A stretch of 42,400 bases of DNA from an uncultured Monoglobus sp. (GCA_947624775.1 CANQLT010000010.1:1-42400); one strand, 5' to 3'. Shown: positions 1 through 8,112, counted from the stretch's first letter. Notes: generated from the sequence alone by a model not told the origin. A program made the numbers and translations.

Positions 1-613
1 TCTTTGAGCCCAAAACCTTGGCGTCCTCGCGAGCGTTGGCGACTATCTCGGGGTCGCACTCATAGCCCTTGGGCGAACCGACGCTGATGTCCATGCCCGC
101 CTTTGCGCAGGCGTAGAGCAGCGAGTGGGCGACGTTGTTGCCGTCGCCGATATAGGCGAGCTTGAGACCGCGCAGGCGTCCCTTATGCTCCTTGACCGTC
201 ATAAGGTCGGCCAGAGCCTGGCAGGGATGCAGCAAATCAGTCAGGCCGTTTATTATCGGGATCGAGCCGTATTTCGCCAGGTCAAGCACATCCTGATGGT
301 CGAAAGTCCTTATCATGATGCCGTCCACAAAGCGGCTCATGACCTTTGCGGTATCATAGATCGTCTCGCCGCGACCTAACTGGATATCATTGGCCGAGAG
401 GAACAGCGCCTGGCCGCCCAGCTGATATATGCCCGTCTCAAAGGACACGCGCGTCCTGGTGGACGATTTTGTGAAGATCATCGCCAGCGTCTTGCCCTTT
501 AAGATATGGTGCGTCACGCCCGCCTTCTGCTCCTTTTTGAGCTTTGCCGCCAGAGACAGCAGCTGATTGAACTCCTCATGTGAAATGTCATGTATGCTTA
601 TAAAATGTTTCAT
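1..613 (-). CDS. argF: Ornithine carbamoyltransferase, 3' end cut by window edge
   Basis: Catalyses carbamoyl phosphate + ornithine to citrulline in arginine synthesis, in the cytoplasm. Translating the minus strand from the ATG at 613 gives MKHFISIHDIS followed by an open frame to the window edge. The carbamoyl-phosphate loop STRTR is seen near residue 50 and HPCQ near residue 130, both hallmarks of the transcarbamoylase family; the C-terminal ornithine-binding half (HCLP region) lies outside the window. The gene begins one base after the argD stop, so it is probably co-transcribed and coupled with argD. Family assignment is firm; ornithine rather than aspartate specificity is inferred from the argD neighbour and overall similarity. 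Confidence 0.95.
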   Translation of the reverse strand, partial: MKHFISIHDISHEEFNQLLSLAAKLKKEQKAGVTHHILKGKTLAMIFTKSSTRTRVSFETGIYQLGGQALFLSANDIQLGRGETIYDTAKVMSRFVDGIMIRTFDHQDVLDLAKYGSIPIINGLTDLLHPCQALADLMTVKEHKGRLRGLKLAYIGDGNNVAHSLLYACAKAGMDISVGSPKGYECDPEIVANAREDAKVLGSK

Positions 614-614
614 G

Positions 615-1811
615 TTATAAAACCTCCTTGATCGCTTCGATTAATATGTCAATATCGGAATTCGTGACGATCAGCGGCGGAACTATCCGCAGCACCCGAT
701 CGCCCACGACGCCGACCAGTATTTTTTTCTCAAACAGTTTGTTTCCGACCTCTTTGGCGATGGGCTCTCTAAATTCGACGCCCCGCATAAGGCCCGCGCC
801 GCGGACCTCGGCTATCCGCGGACACTCCGACATTAACTTATTCAGAGAATCACCCAGATATTCGCCCGCCTTCGCGGCGTTTTCAAGAACTCCGCCGTTT
901 ATCAATTCGTCCAGAACGACCAGTCCCGCTCTTGTGGACAACGGATTGCCGCCGAAGGTGGTGCCGTGGTCGCCGGGCTTAAACGCCGCTGCGAATTTGT
1001 CGCTCGCGCAGAACGCGCCTATCGGCACTCCGCCGCCCAGACCCTTCGCCATCGTGAAAATGTCAGGCTTTATGCCGTACAGCTCGTGGGCAAACAACCT
1101 TCCGCATCTGCCAATGCCGGTCTGCACCTCGTCAATTATCAGCGCGATATCGTTCTCGGAGCATATTCTCCGCGCCTCCTCGGCAAACTCGCGCGTCGCG
1201 GGGTGGACACCGCTCTCGCCCTGGATAAGCTCCAGGATAATTCCGGCAGTTTTGTTGTTCACCGCGCCTTTCAGCGCCTCGGCGTCGTTTATGTCTATAT
1301 GCGTGAATTTTTCGATAAGCGGCAGATACGGCGCCTGGTACTTGGGCTGGCCGGTGGCCGCCACGGTCGCCAGCGTCCTGCCGTGGAACGAGTTTTTGAG
1401 GGTTATGAACTCGATCCTCTCGGGTCTGCCCTTTTCCACCTGATATTTTTTCGCCAGCTTTATCGCGCCCTCGTTGGCCTCGGCTCCGGTCGAGCAGAAG
1501 AATACTCTGTCGGCGCAGGTGTTTTCGACCAGCATCTCGGCAAGGCGCGCCTGATTCTCAACGTAGTAAACGCTTGAGGTGTGCAGCAGGCAGCCGACCT
1601 GCTCTCTCAGCTCGCGGGTCAGTCTCTCGTGATTATGCCCCAGAGCCGACACGGCTATACCGGCGAAAAAATCTTTGTATATATCTCCATCGGTGGATGT
1701 TAAGTCGATCCCGTTTCCGCTGACAAAGCAAACCGGAATACGGTCGCCGAAGGTGTTCATATAATATTTTTTGTCAAGAGCCTTTATTTGATCCAAACTT
1801 AAATGCTCCAT
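615..1811 (-). CDS. argD: Acetylornithine aminotransferase (PLP, class III)
   Basis: Interconverts N-acetylglutamate semialdehyde and N-acetylornithine in arginine synthesis. About 398 residues, normal for ArgD. Visible landmarks are the STGAEANEGAIKLAKK stretch near residue 107, the cofactor-binding IIDEVQTGIGRCG near 225, and MAKGLGGGVPIGA with the PLP lysine near 255. Start choice: the strong Shine-Dalgarno AGAAAGGAGA directly abuts an ATG at 1820, too close to use, while the in-frame ATG at 1811 has normal spacing (about 9), so I favour 1811. The 1820 ATG overlaps the stop of the upstream Cys-rich gene (ATGA), so either start leaves the genes tightly packed. It is followed by argF after one base. 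ArgD-type enzymes can also serve succinyldiaminopimelate in lysine synthesis; the argF neighbour favours arginine. Confidence 0.95.
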   Translation of the reverse strand: MEHLSLDQIKALDKKYYMNTFGDRIPVCFVSGNGIDLTSTDGDIYKDFFAGIAVSALGHNHERLTRELREQVGCLLHTSSVYYVENQARLAEMLVENTCADRVFFCSTGAEANEGAIKLAKKYQVEKGRPERIEFITLKNSFHGRTLATVAATGQPKYQAPYLPLIEKFTHIDINDAEALKGAVNNKTAGIILELIQGESGVHPATREFAEEARRICSENDIALIIDEVQTGIGRCGRLFAHELYGIKPDIFTMAKGLGGGVPIGAFCASDKFAAAFKPGDHGTTFGGNPLSTRAGLVVLDELINGGVLENAAKAGEYLGDSLNKLMSECPRIAEVRGAGLMRGVEFREPIAKEVGNKLFEKKILVGVVGDRVLRIVPPLIVTNSDIDILIEAIKEVL

Positions 1812-1816
1812 AACGT

Positions 1817-2050
1817 TCATTCTCCTTTCTTGAGCCTGCTTGTCACATAGTCATATCCGCCCTCGCTGTGGGGTATAAGGCAGGCGGAGCAGTCCTTCAC
1901 GTCTCCGTTTTCAGTTTTGAGCACGCGGAAGTTTCCGCCACAGTCACTCATACCGTATAAAGGACAAAAGCAGAACAGACAGTTTATCCGCTCCGCTTTG
2001 TGACAAGGGTAATATTCGCAATCTTTATTCTCGAAAAACCTGTAACCCAT
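1817..2050 (-). CDS. Cysteine-rich small protein (putative metal-binding, PF04071-like)
   Basis: A 77-residue protein with eight cysteines (residues 11, 16, 24, 27, 29, 37, 54, 57) plus His17 and His61. The order C-x4-CH, CLFCFCPLY and KDCSAC-x3-H matches the Cys-rich small domain family (PF04071), presumed to bind metal; its biochemical role is unknown and it is often met near cobalamin genes. The ATG at 2050 is one base after the jag stop; the longer open frame upstream is a read of jag in another frame and lacks the conserved region, so I use 2050. It sits in the yidC-jag to argD run, where mnmE usually lies in Bacillota. Family recognition is good; function is unassigned. Confidence 0.85.
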   Translation of the reverse strand: MGYRFFENKDCEYYPCHKAERINCLFCFCPLYGMSDCGGNFRVLKTENGDVKDCSACLIPHSEGGYDYVTSRLKKGE

Positions 2051-2051
2051 A

Positions 2052-2957
2052 CTAATCCTGAAGCGCGATAACGACCTTGCGGTTCGGCTCCTCGCCGACG
2101 CTGTAGGTCTTAACGTCCTCGCTGCTCTGGAGAGCGGCGTGGATAATTCTTCTTTCATTGGGCGACATGGGCTCGAGCTCAATATCGTGTCCCTCGCGCA
2201 GAACTCTGCGTTCGAGGCTCTTCGCCAGTCTCACGAGCGTCTCCTCGCGCTTGGCGCGGTAGCCCTCGGTGTCGATATTGACCTTGATATACGAGTTCTT
2301 CTCTTTGTTGACATAAAGACTGGTGAGATACTGGACCGCGTCCAGAGTGTCGCCTCTCTTGCCGATAAGCAGACCCATGCGCTCGCCCGAAACGGTCACG
2401 TCGACCGACTTTCCGCCGTTTTTCGCCTCGATCTTCGCGTCCTCAAGACCCATCATGTGGATAAGGGTCTCCGCGAAATACTGAGCGTCGCTGACCGATT
2501 TCTCGGTGACCTCGCGCCGCTTTTTCTCGGCGGGCGACAGCTCCTTTTCAAGCTTCGGCGCGGAAATCGGAGCTTTTGGCGCAGCCTCGGCTTTCGGCGC
2601 GGCCTTTTTCTCGGGAGCCGGTCTCTTCGGCTTTTCCGCTCTCGCGGAGCGTTTTTCGCGTCTCTCGGCTTCCTCCGCGGCCTTGGCTGCCTTGGCCGCT
2701 TCTTCGGCGGCTTTCTGCTGCTCCATCTTTTTGCGGCGCAGCTCACGGGTCTCTCGTATTTTCTGTTCCTCCTCGGCCTCTTTGGTGACCCAAGCGGAGA
2801 TTATTACCTCTCTGCCCAGGAGCTTGCCGAGTATTCCTTTGCCTATCTCCCGCTCGACCGTGAACGACAGTTCCTCGACCGGAACTCCGAACTCCTCGGC
2901 GGCGAGACGCAGAGCTTCTTCCTTACTTTTTGCGTTTTTTTCTATTTTTCGCGGCAT
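2052..2957 (-). CDS. jag: Jag/KhpB RNA-binding protein (SpoIIIJ-associated)
   Basis: Jag (KhpB) is an RNA-binding protein linked to cell elongation and division in Gram-positive bacteria and is nearly always encoded beside yidC. Residues 1-55 are the Jag_N domain (AKSKEEALRLAAEEFGVPVEEL then an EIGKGILGKLLGRE stretch). Residues about 60-150 are a long Lys/Glu/Ala/Pro-rich linker, longer than in short homologues. A KH domain follows with GLLIGKRGDTLDAVQYL near 215, then an R3H domain with MSPNERRIIHAALQ near 265 and the RKVVIAL end. The Shine-Dalgarno GAGG sits about nine bases before the ATG at 2957. The start lies 35 bases inside the end of yidC, so translation is probably coupled. Confidence 0.95.
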   Translation of the reverse strand: MPRKIEKNAKSKEEALRLAAEEFGVPVEELSFTVEREIGKGILGKLLGREVIISAWVTKEAEEEQKIRETRELRRKKMEQQKAAEEAAKAAKAAEEAERREKRSARAEKPKRPAPEKKAAPKAEAAPKAPISAPKLEKELSPAEKKRREVTEKSVSDAQYFAETLIHMMGLEDAKIEAKNGGKSVDVTVSGERMGLLIGKRGDTLDAVQYLTSLYVNKEKNSYIKVNIDTEGYRAKREETLVRLAKSLERRVLREGHDIELEPMSPNERRIIHAALQSSEDVKTYSVGEEPNRKVVIALQD

Positions 2958-3957
2958 TCTGCATTTCCTCCTTTATATCCTCGTCGGTCACGTCAACGTG
3001 AACGACCTTGTTTATGAATATCTGCTGAGCCAGCTGGATAAGTCCGCTCAGTATCCAGTAGAATCCGATCGCCGCCGGCAGCGTGAACGCTATCCAGATC
3101 GAGAACAGCGGCATCATGATCATCATTGTCTTCATTGTGTTGGGCTTCTCAACGCCGTTCTCATCCTTCTGAACGGGCTGAGGCGGCTGCATTTTCTGGG
3201 TGATGTAGCTCGTCAGATACGAGCTTCCGCCGGCCAACAGCGGTATGAGCCACAGTCCGATCGTGCCCCATGTGAGACCGCCCTCGGGGAGCCTGCCGAA
3301 TACCAGGCCCAAAAGGCCGCCCAAATTCGGCGTCTGCGACAGGTCTATGCCCAGAAGATTAAAGTCTATCAGCATATAGTTTTTGCCGGTCTCGGTGATA
3401 AAGTGACTGTTCATTATCTCCGGATGCTCAAACAGCAGTCTGGCGAAACGTATCTCGTATATGCCGAAATTTTTGAAAGCGTTGTCAGGAAAAATGCTCA
3501 GCGACTCGATATTGAGCGTGGCCAAAAACTGATTTAGCCCGTCGGGATTCGAAATTCCCCACTCGTCAACCGCGCTGACGATTCTCCAAACGTCCGAGCT
3601 CGCCACGCCCATGATGTAGATTATGGGCTGGCGCACAACATAATACAGCGCGAACAGGATAGGGAGCTGAATGAACATAGGCAAACATCCGCTCATGGGA
3701 TTGATCTGATATTTCTGATAGAGCTTCATCGTCTCCTGATTCAGCTTATCTTTATCGTTCGCGTACTTTTTCTGGATCTCCATCAAAAGCGGCTGAAGCT
3801 TCTGGGTCTTGAGCATCGACTTCTGCTGCTTGACAGTCAGCGGAGTCAGAACGGCCTTGATGATAAGCGTGAACAAAATTATCGCCACGCCGTAGTTGCC
3901 GGTGACAGTGTACATAAGTTTGAGGACCCAGCCGAGGGCCAACATAATATAGGACAA
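2923..3957 (-). CDS. yidC: Membrane protein insertase YidC/Oxa1/SpoIIIJ
   Basis: Inserts and folds membrane proteins, alone or with SecYEG. 344 residues, Gram-positive type without the large periplasmic domain of E. coli YidC. Hydrophobic segments lie near residues 5-40, 90-115, 205-225 and 270-310; the cytoplasmic KQQKSMLKTQKLQPLLMEIQKKY hairpin (residues 43-65) and NPMSGCLPMFIQLPI (near 85-100) are diagnostic. The start is a TTG at 3957, with AAGGAG eight bases upstream; the first ATG (3945) would be 20 bases from that site. Unlike B. subtilis SpoIIIJ no lipobox is evident. The hydrophilic-groove position usually drawn as Arg appears as Lys34 (TLIIKAVLTPL), a conservative change. The C-terminus is Lys-rich, as usual for ribosome contact. 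Confidence 0.96.
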   Translation of the reverse strand: MSYIMLALGWVLKLMYTVTGNYGVAIILFTLIIKAVLTPLTVKQQKSMLKTQKLQPLLMEIQKKYANDKDKLNQETMKLYQKYQINPMSGCLPMFIQLPILFALYYVVRQPIIYIMGVASSDVWRIVSAVDEWGISNPDGLNQFLATLNIESLSIFPDNAFKNFGIYEIRFARLLFEHPEIMNSHFITETGKNYMLIDFNLLGIDLSQTPNLGGLLGLVFGRLPEGGLTWGTIGLWLIPLLAGGSSYLTSYITQKMQPPQPVQKDENGVEKPNTMKTMMIMMPLFSIWIAFTLPAAIGFYWILSGLIQLAQQIFINKVVHVDVTDEDIKEEMQNAAKNRKKRKK

Positions 3958-4013
3958 TTACAGCACTCCTTACCGTTTAATTTCGTATGTGTTTAACCGC
4001 CTGCGCGGCTCCG

Positions 4014-4223
4014 TTACGGATAATCTATGCCTCCCTTTGACAGGGGGTTGCACCGAAGGATACGCCAAATCGCTTTGAGGCTTCCCCGCAGCGCTCCGTA
4101 CTTTTCGATAGCCATAACGGCGTACTGGGAGCATGTGGGGTAGAACCTGCACGACGGCCTGCCCTTCAGGCGCGAAATGTACCGCTGATAAAATTTAATT
4201 ATCTTGATCAACACTTTTTTCAT
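4014..4223 (-). CDS. yidD: YidD membrane insertion efficiency factor
   Basis: A small (69-residue) membrane-associated protein that helps YidC-dependent insertion. The sequence from the ATG at 4223 begins [17 protein letters not shown] and contains the family signature [11 protein letters not shown], followed by the [16 protein letters not shown] end. The open frame runs upstream to 4289, but homology starts at 4223. No strong Shine-Dalgarno is seen (CTTGGATATT). The order rpmH-rnpA-yidD-yidC-jag is the classical Gram-positive arrangement. A promoter at 4301-4329 would start transcription here separately from rpmH-rnpA. Confidence 0.93.
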   Translation of the reverse strand: MKKVLIKIIKFYQRYISRLKGRPSCRFYPTCSQYAVMAIEKYGALRGSLKAIWRILRCNPLSKGGIDYP

Positions 4224-4255
4224 AATATCCAAGTAAAGCGAATTATCGCGTTTTC

Positions 4256-4295
4256 GGTCATGTCCGCCAAAACAAAGCGAACATAACAACAGACC
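4256..4295 (-). promoter_or_regulatory. Leader hairpin upstream of yidD
   Basis: In the predicted yidD-yidC leader (minus strand) ATGTTCGC pairs with GCGGACAT (4277-4284 with 4260-4267, one G-U pair), and the flanking GGTC/GACC (4292-4295 with 4256-4259) can extend the helix around an asymmetric bulge. An eight-codon reading frame (MFALFWRT, 4284-4258) starts inside the hairpin with only a weak AAGG upstream. It could be a regulatory hairpin or chance; no known motif is recognised. Confidence 0.35.
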
Positions 4296-4300
4296 TTAAT

Positions 4301-4329
4301 AATATAACATGAAACGGAAAAATTTGCAA
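4301..4329 (-). promoter_or_regulatory. Sigma-A promoter for yidD-yidC-jag
   Basis: Reading the minus strand, TTGCAA (4324-4329), a 17-base spacer, and TATATT (4301-4306). It lies between rnpA and yidD, so the insertase genes can be transcribed independently of rpmH-rnpA. Predicted start is near 4294. Confidence 0.65.
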
Positions 4330-4372
4330 CCGTTTTTTACCATAAAAATATATAATTTATACATATTTTAAC

Positions 4373-4738
4373 TTAGGTCTGATTGTTGAAATTAATCTGT
4401 TTCACCGCTCTTTTGACCGCAGACCTGAAATCCCGGCGCAGTCTTTCAAAATCCGCGTCGGGCGCGGAGCTTCTCGCCACCACGACCAGATCCGCATGGC
4501 AACCCTCCGGAAGCAGGTCCCCGTTTAAGAGCTCCTCGCGGTAGAGCGCCCTTATTCTGCGCTTGGCGCGGTTGCGCTTTGCGGCGCAGCCCACCTTTTT
4601 GCCCGCGGTTATGCCGAGGCGGTTCGCTCTTTTGTTTTTGAGAGCGTACACGACAAGAGTCGGGGTGACAGCCGTCCTGCCCCGCTTGTATATCCTCTTA
4701 AAGTCAATGTTTTTTTTAAGGCTTATTATGCCGCTCAT
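4373..4738 (-). CDS. rnpA: Ribonuclease P protein component
   Basis: Protein subunit of RNase P, which with the M1-type RNA matures the 5' ends of tRNAs. 121 residues, usual length. It starts MSGIISLKKNIDFKRIYKRG; the RNR signature is seen as KVGCAAKRNRAKRRIRALYREE (residues about 48-69), with basic residues that contact the RNA. AGAGGG lies six bases before the ATG at 4738. The gene follows rpmH by about 80 bases, the standard pairing. The tail is Lys/Arg-rich then short polar. Confidence 0.96.
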   Translation of the reverse strand: MSGIISLKKNIDFKRIYKRGRTAVTPTLVVYALKNKRANRLGITAGKKVGCAAKRNRAKRRIRALYREELLNGDLLPEGCHADLVVVARSSAPDADFERLRRDFRSAVKRAVKQINFNNQT

Positions 4739-4820
4739 AAACCGCCCTCTCCGCTAAACTCAAACCCGCCGAAACAAAAAGACGCCGACTGCGGCGTCCG
4801 GATCACTTGCTCGTGATTGC

Positions 4821-4955
4821 TTAGGCAGATAACTTCTTTCTGCCCTTGAGTCTTCTTCTCGCCAAAACCTTACGGCCGTTCTTGGTACTCATTCTCTTTC
4901 TGAAACCGTGAACCTTTGATCTGTGTCTCTTTTTAGGCTGGTATGTTCTGAGCAT
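4821..4955 (-). CDS. rpmH: 50S ribosomal protein L34
   Basis: A 44-residue protein found by translating the minus strand from the ATG at 4953-4955. It begins [18 protein letters not shown] and continues [17 protein letters not shown] to a KGRKKLSA end, a near-canonical L34. AAGGAGGG lies upstream of the start. It is the first gene of the leftward block diverging from dnaA, as in most Bacillota, with a strong promoter at 5048-5076. Confidence 0.98.
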   Translation of the reverse strand: MLRTYQPKKRHRSKVHGFRKRMSTKNGRKVLARRRLKGRKKLSA

Positions 4956-5047
4956 CGGTATCCCTCCTTAGCAATATATAGGATTAATTATTTTCCGGTT
5001 ATTCCCGAGCCGCCGTATCCTGCGGCGTCTCACAAAAAATCTTTATA

Positions 5048-5076
5048 ATTGTACCACGAGTTTTTTCGGTTGTCAA
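5048..5076 (-). promoter_or_regulatory. Sigma-A promoter for rpmH-rnpA
   Basis: Minus strand: TTGACA (5071-5076), a 17-base spacer, TACAAT (5048-5053). The leader then contains a small CGCCG/CGGCG hairpin (about 5011-5027) before rpmH. Confidence 0.8.
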
Positions 5077-5231
5077 GTAATATTTTACACAAAAAATGCA
5101 AATAATTTTTTATAAAAAATTTATTTTAAAATTTTTCGCATATATTGTTATCCCCAAAAAGCGCGTCAACTATATTTTGTGTAAACGCGCAAATTTCAAA
5201 TTTTCAAAAAAATTTTCCGCCGATTTGGGTG

Positions 5232-5260
5232 TTGAAAATTGATTTTCTTTCTGTTAAAAT
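5232..5260 (+). promoter_or_regulatory. Sigma-A promoter for dnaA
   Basis: TTGAAA (5232-5237), 17-base spacer, TAAAAT (5255-5260). Transcription would begin near 5267, giving a leader of about 90 bases with one GC hairpin. Confidence 0.7.
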
Positions 5261-5358
5261 ATATTTACATAAATGTTACAGGCGGCTTCAGTGCCGCCGA
5301 TTAAATGCCCAAAATCGCGTATTTGCGCGTTTTTATACCCAAAATTGCAAGAGGAGAA

Positions 5359-6699
5359 ATGAAGTTGAGAACCAAAGATAACATAAACGACATATGGTCA
5401 GCCGTCACGGCCCAGCTCCGCGACGAGATGTCGGGCGTCGCGTTTGACACATGGATAATGCCGATCGTGCCGATCGGGATAACCGGGACCGAGATCAGGC
5501 TCAAAGTTCCGGGCGGGCTTCAAAAAGGCAGCCTCGGCAAGAGCATGATCACGACAAAATACCGTTCGCTTATCGAAAGCTCGCTCAGAAGCGTCACAGG
5601 CAAGGACCTGAGCCTCGACGTGTGCTTCGACGAGGCGGGCGGAAACAACCAATCGGGCGACCCCATAACCTATGACGGAATGCTCAATACCAAGTACACC
5701 TTTGAGAATTTTATTGTCGGCAACAACAACAATCTGGCGCAGGCGGCATCGCTGGCGGTGGCCGAGAACCCCGCCGGAAAATACAACCCGCTGTTCATAT
5801 ACGGCGGCAGCGGCCTCGGAAAGACGCATCTTTTGCAGGCGATAGGCAACTACTATCTGACCCACAACCCGGGCAAAAAGGTGCTGTACACCACAAGCGA
5901 GAAATTCACCTACGAGCTGGTGAACGCAATACGCGAAAAGACCAATCAGGAGTTCCGCAACAGGCACCGCACGGTCGACCTGCTGCTGCTGGACGACGTG
6001 CAGTTTCTGTCCACCAAAGAGCTGGCGCAGGAGGAGTTTTACCACACCTTCAACGCCCTGTACGAGGCGGGCAAGCAGATAGTTCTCACATCCGACAGGC
6101 TGCCCTCCGAGACCCCGCATCTGGCGGACAGGCTCAAAACCCGCTTCCAGATGGGTCTGCTGGCTGACATCCAGCCGCCCGACTATGAGACGCGTCTGGC
6201 GATACTCAAGAGCAAGATCGAAAACGAATATTTCACGTTCGACGAGGAGATCGTGGAATATGTAGCCAACAACATAACCTCAAACGTCCGCGACCTTGAG
6301 GGCGCGCTGATGAGAATTCTGGCGTACGCGGGTATCGAGCACACCAACACCATCTCTATGGAGCTGGCGCAGAAGGCGCTCAAAGAGATACTCTCGACCC
6401 TGCCGCAGCGCAACATCACCACCGCGGTCATTATCGACGAGGTGGAAAAGTATTACCGCCTGCCCAAGGGCTCGCTGATAACCAAAAAGCGTTCGAGCGA
6501 CATAGCCTATCCGCGCCACATCGCAATGTACATATCGCGCGTTATACTGGACGAGTCGTACTCAAAGATCGGAGAGGACTTCCGCCGCGACCACTCGACC
6601 GTCATGAACGCGGTCAAAAAGATGAAAAAACTGGTTACCGAAAACCCCGAGCTTCAGGACAGCATAAAAGAGCTGGTTGCCAACATAAAGAGGGATTAG
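5359..6699 (+). CDS. dnaA: Chromosomal replication initiator DnaA
   Basis: AAA+ ATPase that binds DnaA boxes, melts oriC and recruits the helicase. 446 residues. Domain I at 1-80; AAA+ core with Walker A GGSGLGKTHL (149-158) and Walker B LLLLDDVQFL (about 208-217); domain IV ends with the DnaA signature around RRDHSTVMNAVKKM (near 415). Start: the frame stays open upstream to 5305, but GAGGAG at 5351-5356 points to this region. The ATG at 5359 is only two bases from that site, while a TTG at 5365 is eight bases away, so the true start may be the TTG two codons later. The gene sits beside the probable oriC and is followed after three bases by mnmE, not by dnaN as in most Bacillota. Confidence 0.98.
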   Translation: MKLRTKDNINDIWSAVTAQLRDEMSGVAFDTWIMPIVPIGITGTEIRLKVPGGLQKGSLGKSMITTKYRSLIESSLRSVTGKDLSLDVCFDEAGGNNQSGDPITYDGMLNTKYTFENFIVGNNNNLAQAASLAVAENPAGKYNPLFIYGGSGLGKTHLLQAIGNYYLTHNPGKKVLYTTSEKFTYELVNAIREKTNQEFRNRHRTVDLLLLDDVQFLSTKELAQEEFYHTFNALYEAGKQIVLTSDRLPSETPHLADRLKTRFQMGLLADIQPPDYETRLAILKSKIENEYFTFDEEIVEYVANNITSNVRDLEGALMRILAYAGIEHTNTISMELAQKALKEILSTLPQRNITTAVIIDEVEKYYRLPKGSLITKKRSSDIAYPRHIAMYISRVILDESYSKIGEDFRRDHSTVMNAVKKMKKLVTENPELQDSIKELVANIKRD

Positions 6700-6702
6700 C
6701 GC

Positions 6703-8112
6703 ATGAATGACATGTTTGACACAATAGCGGCCATAGCCACGCCCATAGGTTCAGGCGGCGTGGCTATTATACGCGTCAGCGGCGAAAACTCCGTCGCGGC
6801 CGTCGGCGCCGCAGCTCGGCTCAGGCGTGGAATACCCCTTGAAGAAGCCGAGAGCCGCAGGCTCTACCTGGCGGACATACACAAGATAGTTGACCCCAAC
6901 GACATAATCGACGAGGCGCTGATCGCGGTGATGCGCGCGCCCCGCTCCTACACCGGAGAGACCGTTGTCGAGATCAACTGCCACGGCGGATACCTGGCGG
7001 CCGACACGATATTAAAAGAGATACTGAGCGCGGGCGCCAGACCGGCGGAGGCGGGAGAGTTCACCCGCCGCGCCTTTATAAACGGCAAAACCGACATGAT
7101 CGGCGCCGAGGCGGTCATGGACATAATCGACTCCAAAAGCGGCATGGGTCTTTCCAACGCCGCAAGATCGCTGGGCGGCGCGCTGAGCGGCAAGATAAAC
7201 GCGGTCCGGGAAATAATCTTAAATATCACCGCGGAGATCGCGGCGGCGGCCGACTATCCGGATGAGGTCGACCCCCTGCCGCCCGAGGAAACCGCGGAAC
7301 AGATCACGGCGGCGCTTGAAAAAGTGAGCGCGCTGATCGACGGCTTTGAGACCGGACGCATACTGCGCGACGGCATTGCGGCGGTCATCGTCGGCAGGCC
7401 CAACGTGGGCAAGTCGTCGCTGATGAACGCCCTGACCCGCAGCGACCGCGCGATCGTCACCGACATACCGGGCACCACCCGCGACACCATAGAGGAGCTT
7501 GTGAACATAAAGGGCGCGGCCATGCGCCTTTTGGACACAGCGGGTATTCGCGGCGAGACCGACGACAAGATCGAGCAGATCGGCATAAGCCGCGCGCTTG
7601 AAAGCATAGACCGCGCGGACCTGTGCATATTTGTGGCCGACTCGAGCGCGGAGCTCAGTCCCGAAGATTTGCGTATACTGAATGCGATAAAGGGAAAAAC
7701 GACGGTCTGCGCCCTCAATAAGACCGACCTTGAGACCGAGACGCGGCTGACCGCCAAAGCCCTGGCCGAGGTTGCGGGGATCGAGATAAATGACGTGATC
7801 GAGACCGCGGCCCCCGAAAACGGAAAGGCCGATGGCATCGAGGCTCTTGAAGAACGCATCGCCGAAAAATTCGCTCTGGGCAGCATCGGCAGCGGCGATG
7901 TTTACGTTTCAAACACGCGCCAGCGCGATTCGCTCGTAAAGGCGCGCCAATCTCTGAAGCTGGCGCTCGAGGGAGCCGAGTCGGGCATGCCGTTCGACCT
8001 GCTGCGCATCGACCTTGAGGACGCGCTGACCGCTCTGGGCGAGGTGACCGGGCAGACCGTGCAGGAAGAGATAATAGACAACGTGTTTTCCCGCTTCTGC
8101 GTGGGAAAATAA
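6703..8112 (+). CDS. mnmE: tRNA modification GTPase MnmE (TrmE)
   Basis: With MnmG it modifies the wobble uridine of certain tRNAs (carboxymethylaminomethyl group). 469 residues. The N-terminal domain opens DTIAAIATPIGSGGVAIIRVSG; the G domain shows G1 GRPNVGKS (231-238), G2 TTRDT (259-263), G3 DTAG (278-281) and G4 NKTD; the protein ends in the conserved FCVGK with its terminal-motif cysteine. GAGGG is about eight bases before the ATG at 6703. It follows dnaA by three bases, suggesting one transcript. In many Bacillota mnmE follows jag on the other side of the origin with mnmG; here it has moved across, and no mnmG is present in the window. Confidence 0.97.
   Translation: MNDMFDTIAAIATPIGSGGVAIIRVSGENSVAAVGAAARLRRGIPLEEAESRRLYLADIHKIVDPNDIIDEALIAVMRAPRSYTGETVVEINCHGGYLAADTILKEILSAGARPAEAGEFTRRAFINGKTDMIGAEAVMDIIDSKSGMGLSNAARSLGGALSGKINAVREIILNITAEIAAAADYPDEVDPLPPEETAEQITAALEKVSALIDGFETGRILRDGIAAVIVGRPNVGKSSLMNALTRSDRAIVTDIPGTTRDTIEELVNIKGAAMRLLDTAGIRGETDDKIEQIGISRALESIDRADLCIFVADSSAELSPEDLRILNAIKGKTTVCALNKTDLETETRLTAKALAEVAGIEINDVIETAAPENGKADGIEALEERIAEKFALGSIGSGDVYVSNTRQRDSLVKARQSLKLALEGAESGMPFDLLRIDLEDALTALGEVTGQTVQEEIIDNVFSRFCVGK

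Larger units (their letters stand above)
4956..5358. other. rpmH-dnaA intergenic region, probable oriC
   Basis: A 400-base gene-free divergent region; the stretch 5077-5230 is very AT-rich with long A/T runs, as expected for an unwinding element. DnaA-box-like nonamers: TTTTACACA at 5083-5091 (fits TTWTNCACA), TTATCCCCA at 5148-5156 (one mismatch to TTATCCACA), and GTTTACACA on the minus strand at 5178-5186 (one mismatch). Genes on both sides are transcribed away from it. A GGCGGC/GCCGCC hairpin lies in the dnaA leader (5281-5298), and CCCAAAATCGC (5307) is nearly repeated at 5338 (CCCAAAATTGC). The boxes are few and imperfect, so an additional origin part could lie elsewhere. Confidence 0.65.

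Noticed and set aside
2923-3957. Lys34 in YidC in place of the groove arginine as a functional defect
   Set aside because: A conservative change; I believe Lys occurs here in other clostridial homologues, and the rest of the protein is intact.
5305-5358. Upstream ATG extension of dnaA by 18 codons
   Set aside because: No ribosome-binding site at 5305; GAGGAG at 5351 and the family N-terminus support a start at 5359 or 5365.
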